A stretch of 64,000 nt of DNA from Allodiplogaster sudhausi (taxonomy: Eukaryota > Nematoda > Chromadorea > Rhabditida > Diplogasteridae): NCBI GenBank assembly GCA_945643635.1, contig CALZFC010000057.1:357001-421000 (forward strand). The letters are read 5' to 3'. Of the stretch, positions 44,052 to 56,272 are shown piece by piece; position 1 is the stretch's first letter, and every line of letters begins with the position of its first letter. A program made the position numbers and the translations under genes. The notes beneath the pieces are model-generated. The model saw nothing but the letters and a program-made list of their open reading frames with translations, searched no databases and had not been told where the DNA came from.

Positions 44052-45087
44052 CGTATTTACACGCCGCACAACCTTGGAACCGTCGTATCACTTGCACCTC
44101 ATATATCCGTATGTCTACTGGTCTGATCCCAAACGACCCTATCAATGACGTCTTTCAACGCCGTTCGGAGGTTTGTCACTCTTCTCTCATTCCGATAATG
44201 CCCGATCTTTTATGTTCTTTTTGTTAACGTGTTCAACATTTAATGCGCTTAAGGGGGGTTTTCGATTTAATTTGTGCGAAACAGTCTAACGTATGTAATT
44301 AATTCCGCTCATTCGTTTCTTTTCAACGGACAGATCACTTTCGAGATGCTCATCCCAGACAGCAAGATTGATCATTGGCAAAAAGGGAAAAACAATCAGA
44401 TCAAGCACGCCAAGCGATTGGTGAAAGAGCTAGCTGCTGAACTCTCGCGATGATGCAGGGAATCGTAACAATGACTACGAAGAGACTGGACTAGGATGGG
44501 TCGGCGGCAGAGATCCAGGAACTGAGGAGGGGAAAGTGCTTGTGCCCTAGGACAGTTTGGGCATGATCATTGGCAAAGGGGGAGACATCATCAAGAGAAT
44601 CGAAGAGGAGACTGAAACCAAGATCCAGTTCAGACATCCCCGTTCGTCTTTTCATACTAATAACCGTTATTTCTTTAGTTGCTGTGTATTTGGTCTAAAA
44701 CGTGTTGCTATATTCGCATTCGGCTATTTTAAGTCGAATACATTTAGCTGATACAACTCCATATACTCGCTGGTTGACAATTATGGGAACTCGCAAGCAG
44801 ATCTGCGAGGCAACTAAGCGCATCAAGAAACTGGTACGGAAGAATGTCTGGAGACATTCTACATGGAAGTTCCGCAGAATAAGATAGGACGCGTCATTGG
44901 CAAGAACGGGGCTACAATCAAGCAGGTCTGCTTGGGTCTCTCTTCAACCATTGCTTGGGTGCATGGATACTTGTTGTAGATCTGCAGAGACAGTTGTGCT
45001 AATATTAGACTCGAGCCAGGGAACCGCTTCAGCATCAGGGGAACTTTAGTTCAATTTCACCATGCTCAACACGAAATCCGCATGATG
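44052..45087 (+). pseudogene. KH-domain (FUBP-like) gene, left arm
   Basis: Exons 44052-44170, 44334-44641, 44748-44925 and 44980-45087. KH signatures: FEMLIPDSKI, then a GXXG loop split over two frames; SLGMIIGKGGDIIKRIEEET with KIQF; NKIGRVIGKNGATIKQ; and ANIRLEPGNRFSIRGTLVQF. Spacing resembles the tandem KH repeats of far-upstream-element-binding proteins, which bind single-stranded nucleic acid. Lesions: a frame disruption in the first KH core and a TAG before DSLGMIIG (both shared with the right arm), plus a 4-nt insertion near 44,450 and a 13-nt deletion near 44,845 (private to this arm). It is a pseudogene. Confidence 0.8.
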
Positions 45088-45476
45088 GTTCCTCTCATCT
45101 TTTCTATTCCTTTCTCAGGCCTGGTGAAAATTTCGCATTTGGATACAACCTGGTTGTTGTAATAGATTCACGGAATTAATGGTAAATGCTGGTTAAGAGG
45201 GTCGGAGGGGCTGTTGTGACGCAAATGTGGTGATTTGTGTGTTGAGTTGAGTGACGTTCCGCCGAGAACGCCGGTGGCTGAATTTCCGTTCCCCATTGAC
45301 GTCACTTTCGAGGACTAAGAAGGCGTATACAAAGAAGGAAGAAGAGTGGCAGACCTATACATTTATATGCGTACTTTCATGCCCATTTTTTATAGGATTT
45401 CTGCGAACGTTAATATATGCATTTTATGCGCAGATCATTTGCGCACACTTGTAGTATATGCATAATGCTGAGAAAA
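45088..45476. other. Downstream of the KH pseudogene
   Basis: A frame near 45,270-45,320 reads VAEFPFPIDVTFED before a stop and could be a remnant of a further KH-gene exon. Otherwise nothing is recognised. Confidence 0.3.
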
Positions 45477-46859
45477 ATATGACGCGATTTGCGAGAGAAT
45501 CAAAAAGGCCGCGGACATAGCCAAAATCGACCAGCTTGGATTTTGTTCAAAAGTTCGTTATAGGTACTTTCTGATACGAGAAATCGATTGGAACTGGTCT
45601 GGGAGTTGGAAAATGCCTTGTTCATTTGCTATGAGGGCTTGAATTATTAGGCTCGCCGCGCTAGGAGGCGAGTTGGATGCATGTCTGAGGTCATTGCGAC
45701 GCACTTTGTTGAGATATAGCAATGAAAATTTGCAATATAATAGCCAAGATATTACTCTAAACAACGAAAAAAGAAAAATCCGAAAATGTAGAACGTTGAT
45801 TGTTTTATATTATGAAAAGTTTGAGGGAGCTCAGACAACGTGTTTCTCATTTTACCAGAACCAAACCTATACAGATGTATAGAGCATGAAAAGAGCTTTC
45901 GAATGGACTATTGGGTTTGGGAAACTTAGGATGCGCTGAAGTTTCCTAGGCGATTATCACCTTGCGGCAGTACAAATCAGTGGATCCGCGCCACTGAAGA
46001 ACCACTTCAGAACCATTTTCGTATGCCGAAACATACACCACGAGAAAGAGCATTAAATTTGCTACAAGCTGAAGCACTTTCAATAAAATTCCGAGTCCAC
46101 GATCTTTTGTTATAGATCAAAAGAATATGGCATCTGCTTTTAATAATTCTTCAAGGATCGGTGCTTGAAAAATAATTGGAATATTCTAATTCGAATAAAC
46201 TAAGAAAATCGATTATTGGGCGCAATGGAACAAGCATTATCGGCCCTAATTTTAAAGCTTATAACAAAATATTGTAAACTTGAAAGTTCATTGAAAGGGG
46301 ATCAGCGTGTAGCAAATTTCACGCTCTTTCTTTTGGCGTCGGTTTGGACGTGCGAAAATGATTATGAAGTAGGGAAAATCGATTAGGAAACTTCAGCGCA
46401 TCCTCAGTTTTCCAAAGCCAATAGTGCATTCAAAAGCTCTTTTCACGCTCTATACAGCTGTATAGGTTTGGTTCTGGTAAAATGAGAAACACGTTGTCTG
46501 AGCTCCTTCAAACTTAAAAGACTATAAAAGATGGAAAGTTGAACATTTTCAAATTTTTCTTTTTCCATGGTTTAGAGCAATGTCTTGGCTATTATGTTGC
46601 TAATTTTCATTTCTCTATCTCAAAACAGTGCGCTGCAATGACCTCAGGTGCATCCAACTCGCCCACCTGCGCGGCGAGCCGCATATAGCCTTCATATCCA
46701 CCGAAAACGGCATTTTCCGATCCTTAAACCACTTCCAATCGATTCCGCGTATCAGAAAGTACTTATAAGGAACTTTTGAACAAAATCCCAGCTGTTCGAT
46801 TTTGGCTATGTCCGCGGCCGCTTTGATTCATTTTGATTCTCTCGCAAATCGCGTCATAT
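45477..46859. mobile_element. 1.38-kb fold-back element
   Basis: The element reads ATATGACGCGATTTGCGAGA at one end and its reverse complement at the other. Similarity continues almost to the centre: GGCCGCGGACATAGCCAAAAT, GAGCTCAGACAACGTGTTTC and ACCAAACCTATACAG occur in both halves. The halves are about 690 bp and clearly diverged. No coding capacity. It is also present in the right arm (60936-62318). Confidence 0.8.
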
Positions 46860-48904
46860 GATGTTTAGCACACGCACTTTTTACACACAGAGAACAAGTC
46901 TCTCGAAAACGCAAAAACCCCTTTTTTTATTTGCACCGTCATATACCCCGTAACAGTTACATACATACATGCATATATGCTCATTGTCAATATAAAGGCG
47001 TTCATACAAAAATTGTGAGATGATAACTCTATGAACGAAATACACCTTAACAGGAGCAACGCCCTCTCTGATTATAATTTTTCATGCAACTGTTTTATTC
47101 ATATCCTAACAGTTTCTCTGCCTCTCTCGCTTCTTTGGCACGCACTTTCCACTTGTCTTCCTTCTGCTGCATTCTCTTCCTCGCTCCTCACTCTCGAACA
47201 CACTCTAAACCCTCCCCACTTCTTTTATTTGAGGCGAATGAATGTAAGAAATCGCCGTGCCAGAACGAACAGCCCTCCTTTTCCATTAAAATCGATACTT
47301 TTGGGTGATCAGCAACATGGAATGCTTACAAAGTTTTAAAACTCAGTATCAGGTAATTCTTATCTAAACATCTCTGGCTGCCTGCTAAGTCTGAGAGGAG
47401 TGGTACAGTCGCTGGGGCCTAAAGGCACTTTCTTCAGTTCCATTATTCTTATTTTTTTTCTGTATCAATGTTTTCTTTTTCGTGCAGTGTAACACTGTGT
47501 CCACTCGTGACCAGTGATGCAGAACAGGAAGCTTCATCACCAAAAAATGTTTTGGCCCACAAAATCGGTGCTTTATGAGTAGAAAAACCAAAAAAAATTT
47601 GTATAAAAACCCACTATTAAAAAAATTAAATGAAGCATCTGACGAACGAAAACCGTGTATTGGGGCCCGCTAACAAAATTTCAAATTTGATACGTATGCG
47701 TATCTAACATCTCTCACGTTCTCTCGTTGTCTCGGTTTTCTCTAACGTCTGTAACTCTCATTCTTGCTGAAAATGAGGTGCGAGGGCAAAATTTTGTTTT
47801 TCTAACTCCCTACCTCCCTCTCTCTCTCTCTCTCTATTTCTCTCTCTCTCTATTTCTCTTTTTCTCTCTCTATTTCTCTTTTTCTCTCTCTCTATTTCTC
47901 TCTCTCTACTTCTCTTTTTCTCTCTCTATTGCTCTTGTTCTCTCTCTATTTCTCTCTCCCTCCCTCTCTCTCTTTCTTTCTCTCTCTGTTTAAACCTTTC
48001 TCTTAGGAAGAACGTGGTTTCCGACGAATGCCATTCCATCCTTATCGACACTTTTAGTTTTCAAATAATTCTCTCATGGTAATCAACTCCTCTTCCTAGG
48101 TCTCTGCAGTATGGACCCAGTTCATATCAGTTACCTCTTATCTAAACTTGAAGCTTATGGCGTCTCTTTCTGCTCTGCCTCGTTTCAATGAACCATTGCT
48201 ACCCTGACAATGAGACAACTTATTGTTGGAGGAGTGACCATGTTGGTTGAGCTCTAACAATGCTTTGCAGTTCAATAAATCCTTGTTTTCTTCTGTATCA
48301 CTGCTTCTGTCGATTCTTCCTCGCTACAGTAGAAATGGACATGAAAATATTCCGAGAGAGAGAGAAAAAGAGAAGCAGAGAGAGGGAGAGAGAGAAGGAG
48401 TATCTCTATCACTCTCGCTCTCTTCCCATTCTTTATTAGCTCGACCATTTCACAACACCGAACGACTGCCTCATTATGGGAAGCTTCCAGATATTGAGAG
48501 AGGAGAGAGGGAGAGAGCGATTGACGAAAAAAGTCTATTCGTTCACTCCTCTCCATGTTCCCAAAAATTAATTCCCATCTAAAAAGTATGACAATATTGT
48601 TAAAGTTTACTTATTACTTTCCTACTTATATTATACTTATCTTTCCTTCCCATTCACTCTCCATTCGTTGTAGACAATCAGTTGTTGCAGCTTACTATGT
48701 GAAATTTCCGCGTTCTTCTGAGCAGCTCTGTTAAAGGGGCCAAAAACTCACGTTTGAATTCTCCCCATTCTGCCAGATACAAGGGCGAGGGAGCTTGTGA
48801 TCTAGAGAGATAAGACTACTGTAGTTAGCCTCAATCGGTGACTCGTGTTATATGCATATGCACTTGAAATTAGTGGCAATTGTAATGTAATATTTACAGC
48901 GAAC
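46860..48904. other. Upstream of the RPA-like gene; repeats only
   Basis: Inverted R2 pieces lie near 47,245-47,310 and 47,480-47,520 (GTGCAGTGTAACACTGTG). A CT tract lies at 47,815-47,990. GAGCTCTAACAATGCTTTGC with AATAAA lies near 48,250-48,280. No gene is supported. Confidence 0.45.
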
Positions 48905-48964
48905 ATGAACGAAGTGCCGATTCGCGATCTGCCACTATTCGATGGCGCAAGGTATTCTTCGCAA

Positions 48965-49004
<40 letters not shown>

Positions 49005-50519
49005 CGTTCTTTCTTATTATATCTCTCTGTTTCTCCCACTCCCTCTCACTCTCTTCTTTAATTCGTTAGTGATTCTCTCTCGAAATGTGTTCCAAATTAA
49101 ATGATTTCTTTCGAAAGATATCTTGTGCAACCTCTCGCTCGACATGAGATGATGGCAATGAATTAAATATAGATTGTGTGTGTTTGTGTGAGAAAAAACA
49201 AACAGAAAAAAACGAAAAGCTTGCAAAGATAGAGAGATGGAGAGAAATGTAGATGGCGAGATAAAAGAGAAAAAATTACAGACGCAACATCCGAGGGGTC
49301 GTCGTCGAAAAGGACGATCAGCTCCGCCGCGCCTTCAACAAGGAAGCCGTGTTCAACTTCAGCGTCCAAGACCGGTATGGTGAAGAAGTATAAACAATTT
49401 GTTTTATTTAATTAAAATCATTGAACACAAATTTATTTCAATAATGACGACAAGAGTGAGCGAGAGAGCGAGAGAGAGAGAAGGAGAAAAAGCAACAATA
49501 TACGATAATAATGAATATTTAAAATTATATTTCCTTAATTTATTGTATGCATGTTTTCCTTGAAGTATGTATATGAACTTATGTACATATGTATGCATAT
49601 ATGTAGCATAGCAATTTGTAGAACCCCTTTTTAGGTGGGAAGAGACGGTAAGCGTGGTTGCCTTCGACGATGTCGCGAGAGATATCTTCGATTTCATCCA
49701 AATTGGATCAGTCAGAGAGGATTTTTCAGATGAAAGTGTTAAGCTTATTATTAAAAAATATATATATTAAAAAAAAGCATATCTGCCATGGATTTGTTTA
49801 AATTTTACAGATATACACGCGTATACTGATTTTTTTTTTACATTTTTGTTTATCTACTTACCTATTCTCTCATGCAGACGTACGAATTCAAGAACGTTGC
49901 TCTCTGGGCTATTGACGACCTCTTCAACACGACGACCTTCAATTTTCAGCTCCTAATCCGGGATCGCACTGAGGTTTTCTTTAATACATTAGTATAAAAT
50001 GTATATTTGTACAGGATAAAGTTGTAGATCAAAATGTTTTATAGATCAGACGATGCGGGGAGGATGAGGCACTTGAAATGCCGGAACGCCGCGTTCTCAT
50101 TCGGCCGATCAGTCTCGCCCAGGCTGTGCAGCTTGCGAACCTCTCCCTCTGTGACATCTTGGGAGTCATTACGGACGTGAGCGAGCCCCAACAAGTCAGC
50201 CGAATCTCTCGTTCTCTTTGTCTCTCTCCATCTATCTCTCTCGCTTTTTCGAGCTATGTATTTCGAGGTCTCTCTCCTTGCTTTTAAGTCTTTCGCTTTC
50301 TCTTTTTCTTTCGCTTTCTCGTCTTTCTTTTTCTCTCTCACTGTCACCCAAAAAAGTGTTTCGCGCTTCCGTCCAAATTCGCTTCATTTGAAAGAAAGGA
50401 AAAAAATATAAAGTATTTCGAGGTGTTCTCGACCAGGCACCAATGTCAATACGAGCTACGAGAATTGACGCTAGCCGACGCCACCGAGACGAGGGTTGGA
50501 CTGAAAGCCATATACATAA

Positions 50520-50572
<53 letters not shown>

Positions 50573-51151
50573 TTTACATATAAGCATGCTTATTCTCGAT
50601 TTCCTTTCTCAAGGTCAAGCTGACAGTCTGGGAGGACAAGGCGGGGAGCTTCGATGAGCGAGCCGTGGGCAGCGTCCTCAGCGCCAAGGTAGGATGTTTT
50701 GGAAATAATTTAATGGCTCCTATGGAAATGTTCGGATGGGCGTAATAATTTTGGATTTGTATCTTGCACATTCACATTACAATAGAGCAGAAATATTAAA
50801 AACGTTTCCACGGACATCCAGCGTTGCTGCAAGGGAGTTGGCAATCTTGAAAGGAACCAGTTATAAAAACATTTAGAATCTTGCCAAATAACATGGAATA
50901 AAAGATATATATATATATATATATATATATTCTATAAAAAAATATATGTAATATATAAACACGTCTTTCCTTCTTTCCTTCAAAAGCGTAATTTATTTTA
51001 ATACTAATAGAAAGCCCCTAAAATTTAGAACTGCCTCTGGAAGCGCTATAACAATAGAGCGTACTTCACGCTCTTTTGGTCCGGCAGCTTTGAGAAGGCG
51101 CCCCGGACTCAGGAGGCGGCCGACCTTCTCGCCTGGTTCAATGCCCGATAA
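48905..51151 (+). CDS. RPA1-like two-OB-fold protein, 243 residues
   Basis: Eight exons: 48905-48951, 49282-49374, 49635-49710, 49878-49973, 50045-50194, 50423-50494, 50614-50688 and 51029-51151. Total 732 nt, all phases consistent, TAA at 51149. The first OB fold reads NIRGVVVEKDDQLRRAFNKE, AVFNFSVQDR, WEETVSVVAFDDVARDIFDF; a linker follows (YEFKNVALWAIDDLFNTTTF); the second reads NLSLCDILGVITDVSEPQQ and VKLTVWEDKAGSFDERAVGS. The end, RTQEAADLLAWFNAR, corresponds to the end of DNA-binding domain B of RPA70 (compare IPEAxxLRGWFD). The N-terminal protein-interaction domain and the zinc-bearing C-terminal domain of full RPA70 are absent, so this is a short paralog. Binding of single-stranded DNA is inferred. 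A 5' UTR intron is likely (TTTACAG before the ATG exon). Confidence 0.85.
50520..50570. repeat. (TA)n microsatellite in RPA-like intron 6
   Basis: About 50 bp of TATA interrupted by ACATA. A second (TA)n lies at about 50,908-50,930 in intron 7. Confidence 0.8.
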
Positions 51152-52124
51152 CTTTGTTTTTAAATTTTTTACAAGAAGTTTTTTTCTTGAAAGCGAATCT
51201 TTCGTAGATGGTAGGTACGACACGAAATGTTTTCTTATATTATTGAAGAGCAAATGAAAAGTTTGCCTAGAAAGTGTTTTTATTTTATTTTTTCCGCCTT
51301 CTATTGTCTGAAGCACTCGCACAACAATAACAAAATAAATTTAGCGCATAAAATATATTGAAACTCTTTTCCAGCTAAATCCAAGTAGGCTTAACAAAAT
51401 AAACCTGTTGATATGATGATGCAGTCCGCAATTCTCGCAGCATTTTGCTTGATAGTATAATTTGATCCCAATTCGTATATATGTATGTAGGTATGTAGTT
51501 GGCATGGTGGCATCCCTTTTGTACTAAATTGGACTTGTGAAAATTTACATATTACTAATTTGCATACATTTGCATAGAGGACTTTCGGTGAGACAAGTTT
51601 ATCGGGCATGCGTTAACAGGATAGAGAGAGACGACAAAGGAGAGGAGAAAGGTGCACTCAGGCGTCATAGTTGTGCCATCACTGGGGCGCGGCGCTCGTT
51701 GACGGCAGTGCCGTCGGCTGCCGGGGCGCTGGCGAAGAAGACGATGACGTCATGCTGATGTTGACCGGAAAAGTGGGGTCAATGAAAATTTGACAAAATG
51801 AAGCTATGTTCATTGCCAAAAGCAACGTTCATTACTGAATAGATTTTTCTTCGTTGACTCCAGGAAACCACCACGTTTTCCCCCTTCAATTGAATTGCCA
51901 ATGAATGTGCTAAATCATAAATGCATACTTTACTTACTCACACCTTACATTAGTGATTGGTACCACATTAAAAAGTGTTTTTCTCACTTTCTCTCTTACA
52001 CAGATTTATAACAAACTAGCGGCCGCTACTAATGAAGAAAATAATTGTTTTTTTTTTATTAATAAACAAATTAATATATAAACTATAAATTCGAATTTTG
52101 TGGGTTTTTGAAGCGTTTTCCTGG
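51152..52124. other. Intergenic between convergent genes
   Basis: No exon recognised. A GATGACGTCATG CRE-like site lies near 51,744. AT-rich stretches precede the unknown gene's 3' end. Confidence 0.4.
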
Positions 52125-54339
52125 CTAACTCTTCAAATGTAGCTGGGGGAAGAGAACTAATGTTTGACCAAAAAAGAAGAAATTGAGAATGACGGTGGGA
52201 ACCTGCGCCATTAACTGGTCCATCTCGACGGAGACATTGAGAGAAGAAGGATTGGCGCTGTTGACCTCCGCCTGAGGGAAGGAGGAATAATGTAAAGGGC
52301 TCTTACTATATGAATGTATGAATAGTAGGCAAGAAAAAGAATGAAAAGCTGAGAGATCAGAGAATAAGAGGAAACAAATGTAAGAAGAGAAAGGAAGACA
52401 GGGAGAGAGCGAGAGAGAGAGAAGTAAAAAGAGAGGCAGAAGGAGAAGGCCAAGAAGAGAGATTGAGAGAAAGAGGGACTGACAGAATGAGAGAGAAAGA
52501 GAAAAAACAAACTGGTATGTCTGTTTGAAGGGTAGCCGGAGAAGATGGATTGGACGGTACATTGCCATTCACCTTATTGGAGGAACTTGTGCGTACCCTT
52601 TATCCATTTTCAACGGTCATACATATATTCACATTCACATAATAATACGCGTATGCTTGTAAAAAAAATTTTTACTCAACATTCGTTAATGGAAAAATAT
52701 ATAATAGCAAAAGGAAAAGAAATGCAAAAAGATTTCACCTTCTCAGCCTTCTCAGTGCAGTAGCCAAGATCCTAAATAAGCTTCTCAATATTCTCTCTTA
52801 CTCTCTCTCTCTCTCGCCATCTTTGTCACCAAACTGAACATAAGCAGTTTTTCTAACCATACAGGCACTCCGGAAATCCATCTCCTCGGTAGACAGCTTA
52901 TCCGGCGGGGCACCAATGACACGGCGTGCCTCTTCTTTTGAAACTTTGGTCGAGAATTCGTGGGGATCCGTGTATTTCATCTCCTTATTGAGCGGGAGCA
53001 GCTTGTCGATAAGCTTGAATTGATTGTCTTAATCATGAAAGATGCTCTAATAGGGCTGATGTCCAAAAGGCATGAGGAAGGAGTGCCACGTACCTCTTGA
53101 AAAAGATGCTTGTTCAGCTTATCGCCATAATTCCGCAGCATAGTAGTCTTGTTGGCGGTCAAGAAAACCCACGTCTCTTTCAGCTGCGGGTACGTTAAGT
53201 CCTGCGAATGCAAGTTTCAAAACAAGTTGCTGAAGTATCAACATACTTACCATTAAATCAAGTACCCGAAATTGCTTTCAAGCTTATTCGTTGACTATAA
53301 TGCGATCAGTCCCAAATTTATTTAATGAAAAATAACCCTAAATGCATACCCTATTATCCCTGCCACGGTTGTTGAACTCGACTTTCCAGACTGTCGGAAA
53401 AACTGCAGGAAACAAAATAACGAAGTCAAACTTTAATCGCAACTTTCCCAACACTCACTCAGGGAGAGATGTGACGGCATTTACATGTCTGAGTACTTGC
53501 AATGAGGACTGAAAGTTGTGAAAATTCCACAATTGCGAAAAACAATAAGAGGTGAAACGAAACGACAGGAAGAAAGATAACAACAGGGAGATGAGAATAT
53601 TAAAAGCAAAAGAGAGAGAGAGAAAGAGAGAAGGCTTCGTCAAGAGAAAATTCGGCTGCATAAGCCGAATGAAAAGGAAGGATCTTTATCTCCAGCCCTC
53701 TAGCATAAAGCGCAGCGAGCAATTTTGCAGTGATAAGATTAACTAAAAAAATGGAAATCTGATAATTCACTTTACAAACATCAACACAAAAAGGTGGGGG
53801 TTGAGTCAAATTACGAAGAAAATTGAACATTAACAAGAACAGGCAAAGATATAGAGGAAAGGAGAAATGAGGGAAAGAACAAGAAATATAAAGGGACGCG
53901 AGAGAGGAGAGGAAAGGGTGAGAATAGGACGAGAAAGATGGAGAAGAAAAAATTGATTTTAAAAAAAAACAGAAATTGATGGAGAAAAAGATTTGGCCCA
54001 AAGGGCTAATCGTAGGCTTGGCTCTTCAGTGGTCTCTCAGGGATCAAGGATGAAAGCCAGTGTCCTCAGAAAGAAATGGACCTCTTCTTCCTCTCCACTC
54101 AAATCTATTTTTAAATGCAATAAAAGGAGGTGCTGCCAACCTTCGCAGATGACAACGCGCTGATATTCGCGTGCGACGACACCCTCCTGGTCGATCCTGG
54201 CCATAACATTTTCGAGCGTATCTGAAGCGTCGAAAGCGATGGGGATTTTTTCGCCATTCGCTCTAATCACTTCGACGCGCATGCCGCCAGTGGCTTGCGA
54301 GAACAGACACTGCGAAGTGACAACGGAAATTAGAGACAT
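52125..54339 (-). CDS. Ubiquitin-like domain protein with unknown helical C-terminus
   Basis: Minus-strand exons 54339-54141, 53402-53350, 53201-53094, 53013-52858, 52771-52739, 52572-52513, 52271-52203 and 52142-52125. Total 696 nt, 231 residues, every junction in phase, TAG at the end. Residues 20-66 match the ubiquitin N-terminal half: MRVEVIRANGEKIPIAFDAS, DTLENVMARIDQEGVVAREY, QRVVICE. The donor sits where the polyubiquitin-like gene also has its intron. The remainder (DLTYPQLKETWVFLTANKTT, MLRNYGDKLNKHLFQE, LIDKLLPLNKEMKYTDPHEF, ARRVIGAPPDKLSTEEMDFR) is mostly helical, ending in a polar Ser/Asn/Pro-rich tail. I do not recognise that part. An alternative terminal exon (54104-54037) would give a short ubiquitin-fold protein instead. 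Function unknown. Confidence 0.6.
54037..54104 (-). other. Alternative terminal exon of the ubiquitin-like gene
   Basis: After TTAAAAATAG, phase-compatible with the exon ending at 54141, it reads DLSGEEEEVHFFLRTLAFIL and DP, then TGA. EEVHFFLRTL aligns with the last ubiquitin strand (STLHLVLRL), but residues equivalent to about 48-62 and the diglycine are missing. Confidence 0.5.
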
Positions 54340-56015
54340 TCACACGTCACTCTAGAACAACAATGCACGGCAGAGAAGCGCGACGAAACGCGAAAAAAAA
54401 AGAATCATCGTAGTATCAGCAACACTGCCAACAATCATGACGAAAGGCACTCAACTGCTGGCTACGCAGGAAGAGACCAGAACTGAACCGCTCACTGGGC
54501 AGGAATCAACTCACACCGGGAGAGAGGGAGATCAAGAGAGCAAGAGATACAAACAGATGTATGTATGTATATAAAGAGAGGAAGAGAGAGAGAGAAAGTT
54601 TTAGGGTAAGAAGAACAAAAAAAGAAAATCAAAGGCGAATGTACAAGGATGATGCAACAAAACAATAGTCTTTCAGGCGTCACATCGGCATTCGAACACT
54701 TTTTCTTAATGAAAGCTATTCTGAAGAAGCTGGAAAAGGGATTTAACCAAGAGTTATTTGCATTACATGGAGAACCGAGAGGAATAGCAAAGTGTCAATG
54801 AAAAGGTTAAAAAGAAAAATTAAAATTAAATTAAGTCAGGATAAGTTTTAAAATTTAACAGCGTTAAGCATTAACGGAAGTCGAAAGAAAAAAATGTGAA
54901 TACTTTCATCTCATTATTAACATACCGTTAAAAGAGCGAATGTTTGTAAGAGGAGCGGCCAAGAAAAAGGATAAGAGACGAGTAAGAAAGCATGAAGGAG
55001 TGAGGACTCTTCCACTTTGGGAGTGCGAAGGAGGGGCACACAGGAAACAAACAAGCTGAGAGAGAGAGAGAGAGAGGGAGAGAGACCGGATTTTATGATC
55101 GGTCTCGATGGACGGAAGAGGAGCAAATGAGGCAAGAGAGGAATGGAGGTTTTTTTGCCGACATTGGTGCCAGATGTTGTATGTTGCACTGACAATGACT
55201 CACTGATGAAGGAGAGAGAGAGAAAAAGATAGAGAAGGAGAGAGAGAGAGATGGGGAGACAGAGACAAATCGAGAGAGAGTGAGGTAGAAGAAGAGAAGA
55301 AAGAAAAAGAAGACTCTGAAAGCTGTAATGGTTTCGCGTTCATTTTTACGATCTTGACTGATTGACGGAAGAGGAGCAAAAGAAGCAAGAGAGGAAGGAA
55401 GTGAGAACAGAGTTGTTTGTGCCCGGCCCCATTGGTGAGGATAACCCTTCCTCATCTCACAATCAACCCAAGACTTTTCAAAAATTCTTTTTTTTTTCAA
55501 AAAAAGGGGAATTTTCTTTCATTTACAATTGTTTAAAGATTTTCATATATTTTGACAATTTCTTGATGACTGATATGACCGGTGCTGATTGTGAGTTAAG
55601 GGTGCCGAATATGTAAAAAAAAAAGTCAGAATAGGTTGAATGATTCTCGGTGAAGATAATAAAATCATAATTACTATATGCATATTAACAAATGATTGAT
55701 TTTGTCTTACTGAATCTTATCGCGATTCATGCTCTCAGGCTGAGTGCTCTAAAGAACAGGAAGCAGGCAACATGAATTCCGAATTTTTTTAGAGCGCGCT
55801 GTATGTATTCCGAGTTGACTTGGATTCTTCTTATTATATATTCAAGATGCATCAATTTGTTTTAACTTTATGTATTATCTACAATTAGAATATTGAGCAC
55901 GAAGGCTTCTTTATTTTCGGAAAAATATAAACTGAAATTATATGTTGAATATAAATATAAATAAAATATAAAAAATATGTATTCACACACAAGATTTTTT
56001 ATTTTGGAAATGTAT
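54340..56015. other. Non-coding inner part of palindrome 2 left arm
   Basis: GA-rich stretches lie near 54,530-54,600, 55,060-55,085 and 55,210-55,300. Two copies of a GGACGGAAGAGGAGCAAA/AGAAGCAAGAGAGGAA-type phrase lie at 55,110 and 55,365. No exon is supported. Confidence 0.45.
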
Positions 56016-56272
56016 GAACGAGATGAAAGCAAGTCCTTTCTCTCGTTTTGTTAAAACACCAAAAAAAATAATGAACAGTGGGAGAAAGGCACTGTGAGTA
56101 GAAGAGAGAGCAAGACATAGAGGGAGAGTAAGGGAAAGGAGAGAGAGAGAGAGAGAGAGCAATTTTTAGCGATTGTGAGGCAGAAGAAAAGACGGCGAAT
56201 GCGAGAGAGAAAAGACGGCAATATTTTCAATGATCAATGACCCCAATCATAATTTATATTTAACAACCTCAA
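56016..56272. other. Palindrome 2 spacer
   Basis: 257 bp of single-copy, partly GA-rich sequence between the arms. No feature recognised. Confidence 0.8.

Larger units (their letters stand above)
50428..54936. other. Segment absent from the right arm of palindrome 2
   Basis: The right arm joins 57351 directly across, pairing 54937 on one side with 50427 on the other, with at most 1-2 bp of microhomology (CTTACAAA|ACACC). There are no terminal repeats or target duplication, so a deletion from the right arm is more likely than a transposon insertion in the left. It removes RPA exons 6 (most), 7 and 8 and the whole ubiquitin-like gene. Confidence 0.85.
43827..56015 (+). repeat. Palindrome 2, left arm (12.2 kb)
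   Basis: Inverted copy of 56273-63980, with 4.5 kb extra (50428-54936). The outer edge is TCAGTGTTATCTGTCACCCA at 43827. The inner edge is GGAAATGTAT ending 56015. The 257-bp spacer 56016-56272 is single copy. Confidence 0.95.

Noticed and set aside
46865..47339. Overlapping ORFs on both strands, mirrored near 60.5-60.9 kb
   Set aside because: No splice or domain support. They include pieces of dispersed repeat R2, and conservation between arms reflects duplication, not selection.
52977..53213. Globin-like reading of DLTYPQLKETWVFLTANKTT
   Set aside because: A faint resemblance only; no proximal or distal histidine pattern could be placed, so no function was assigned.
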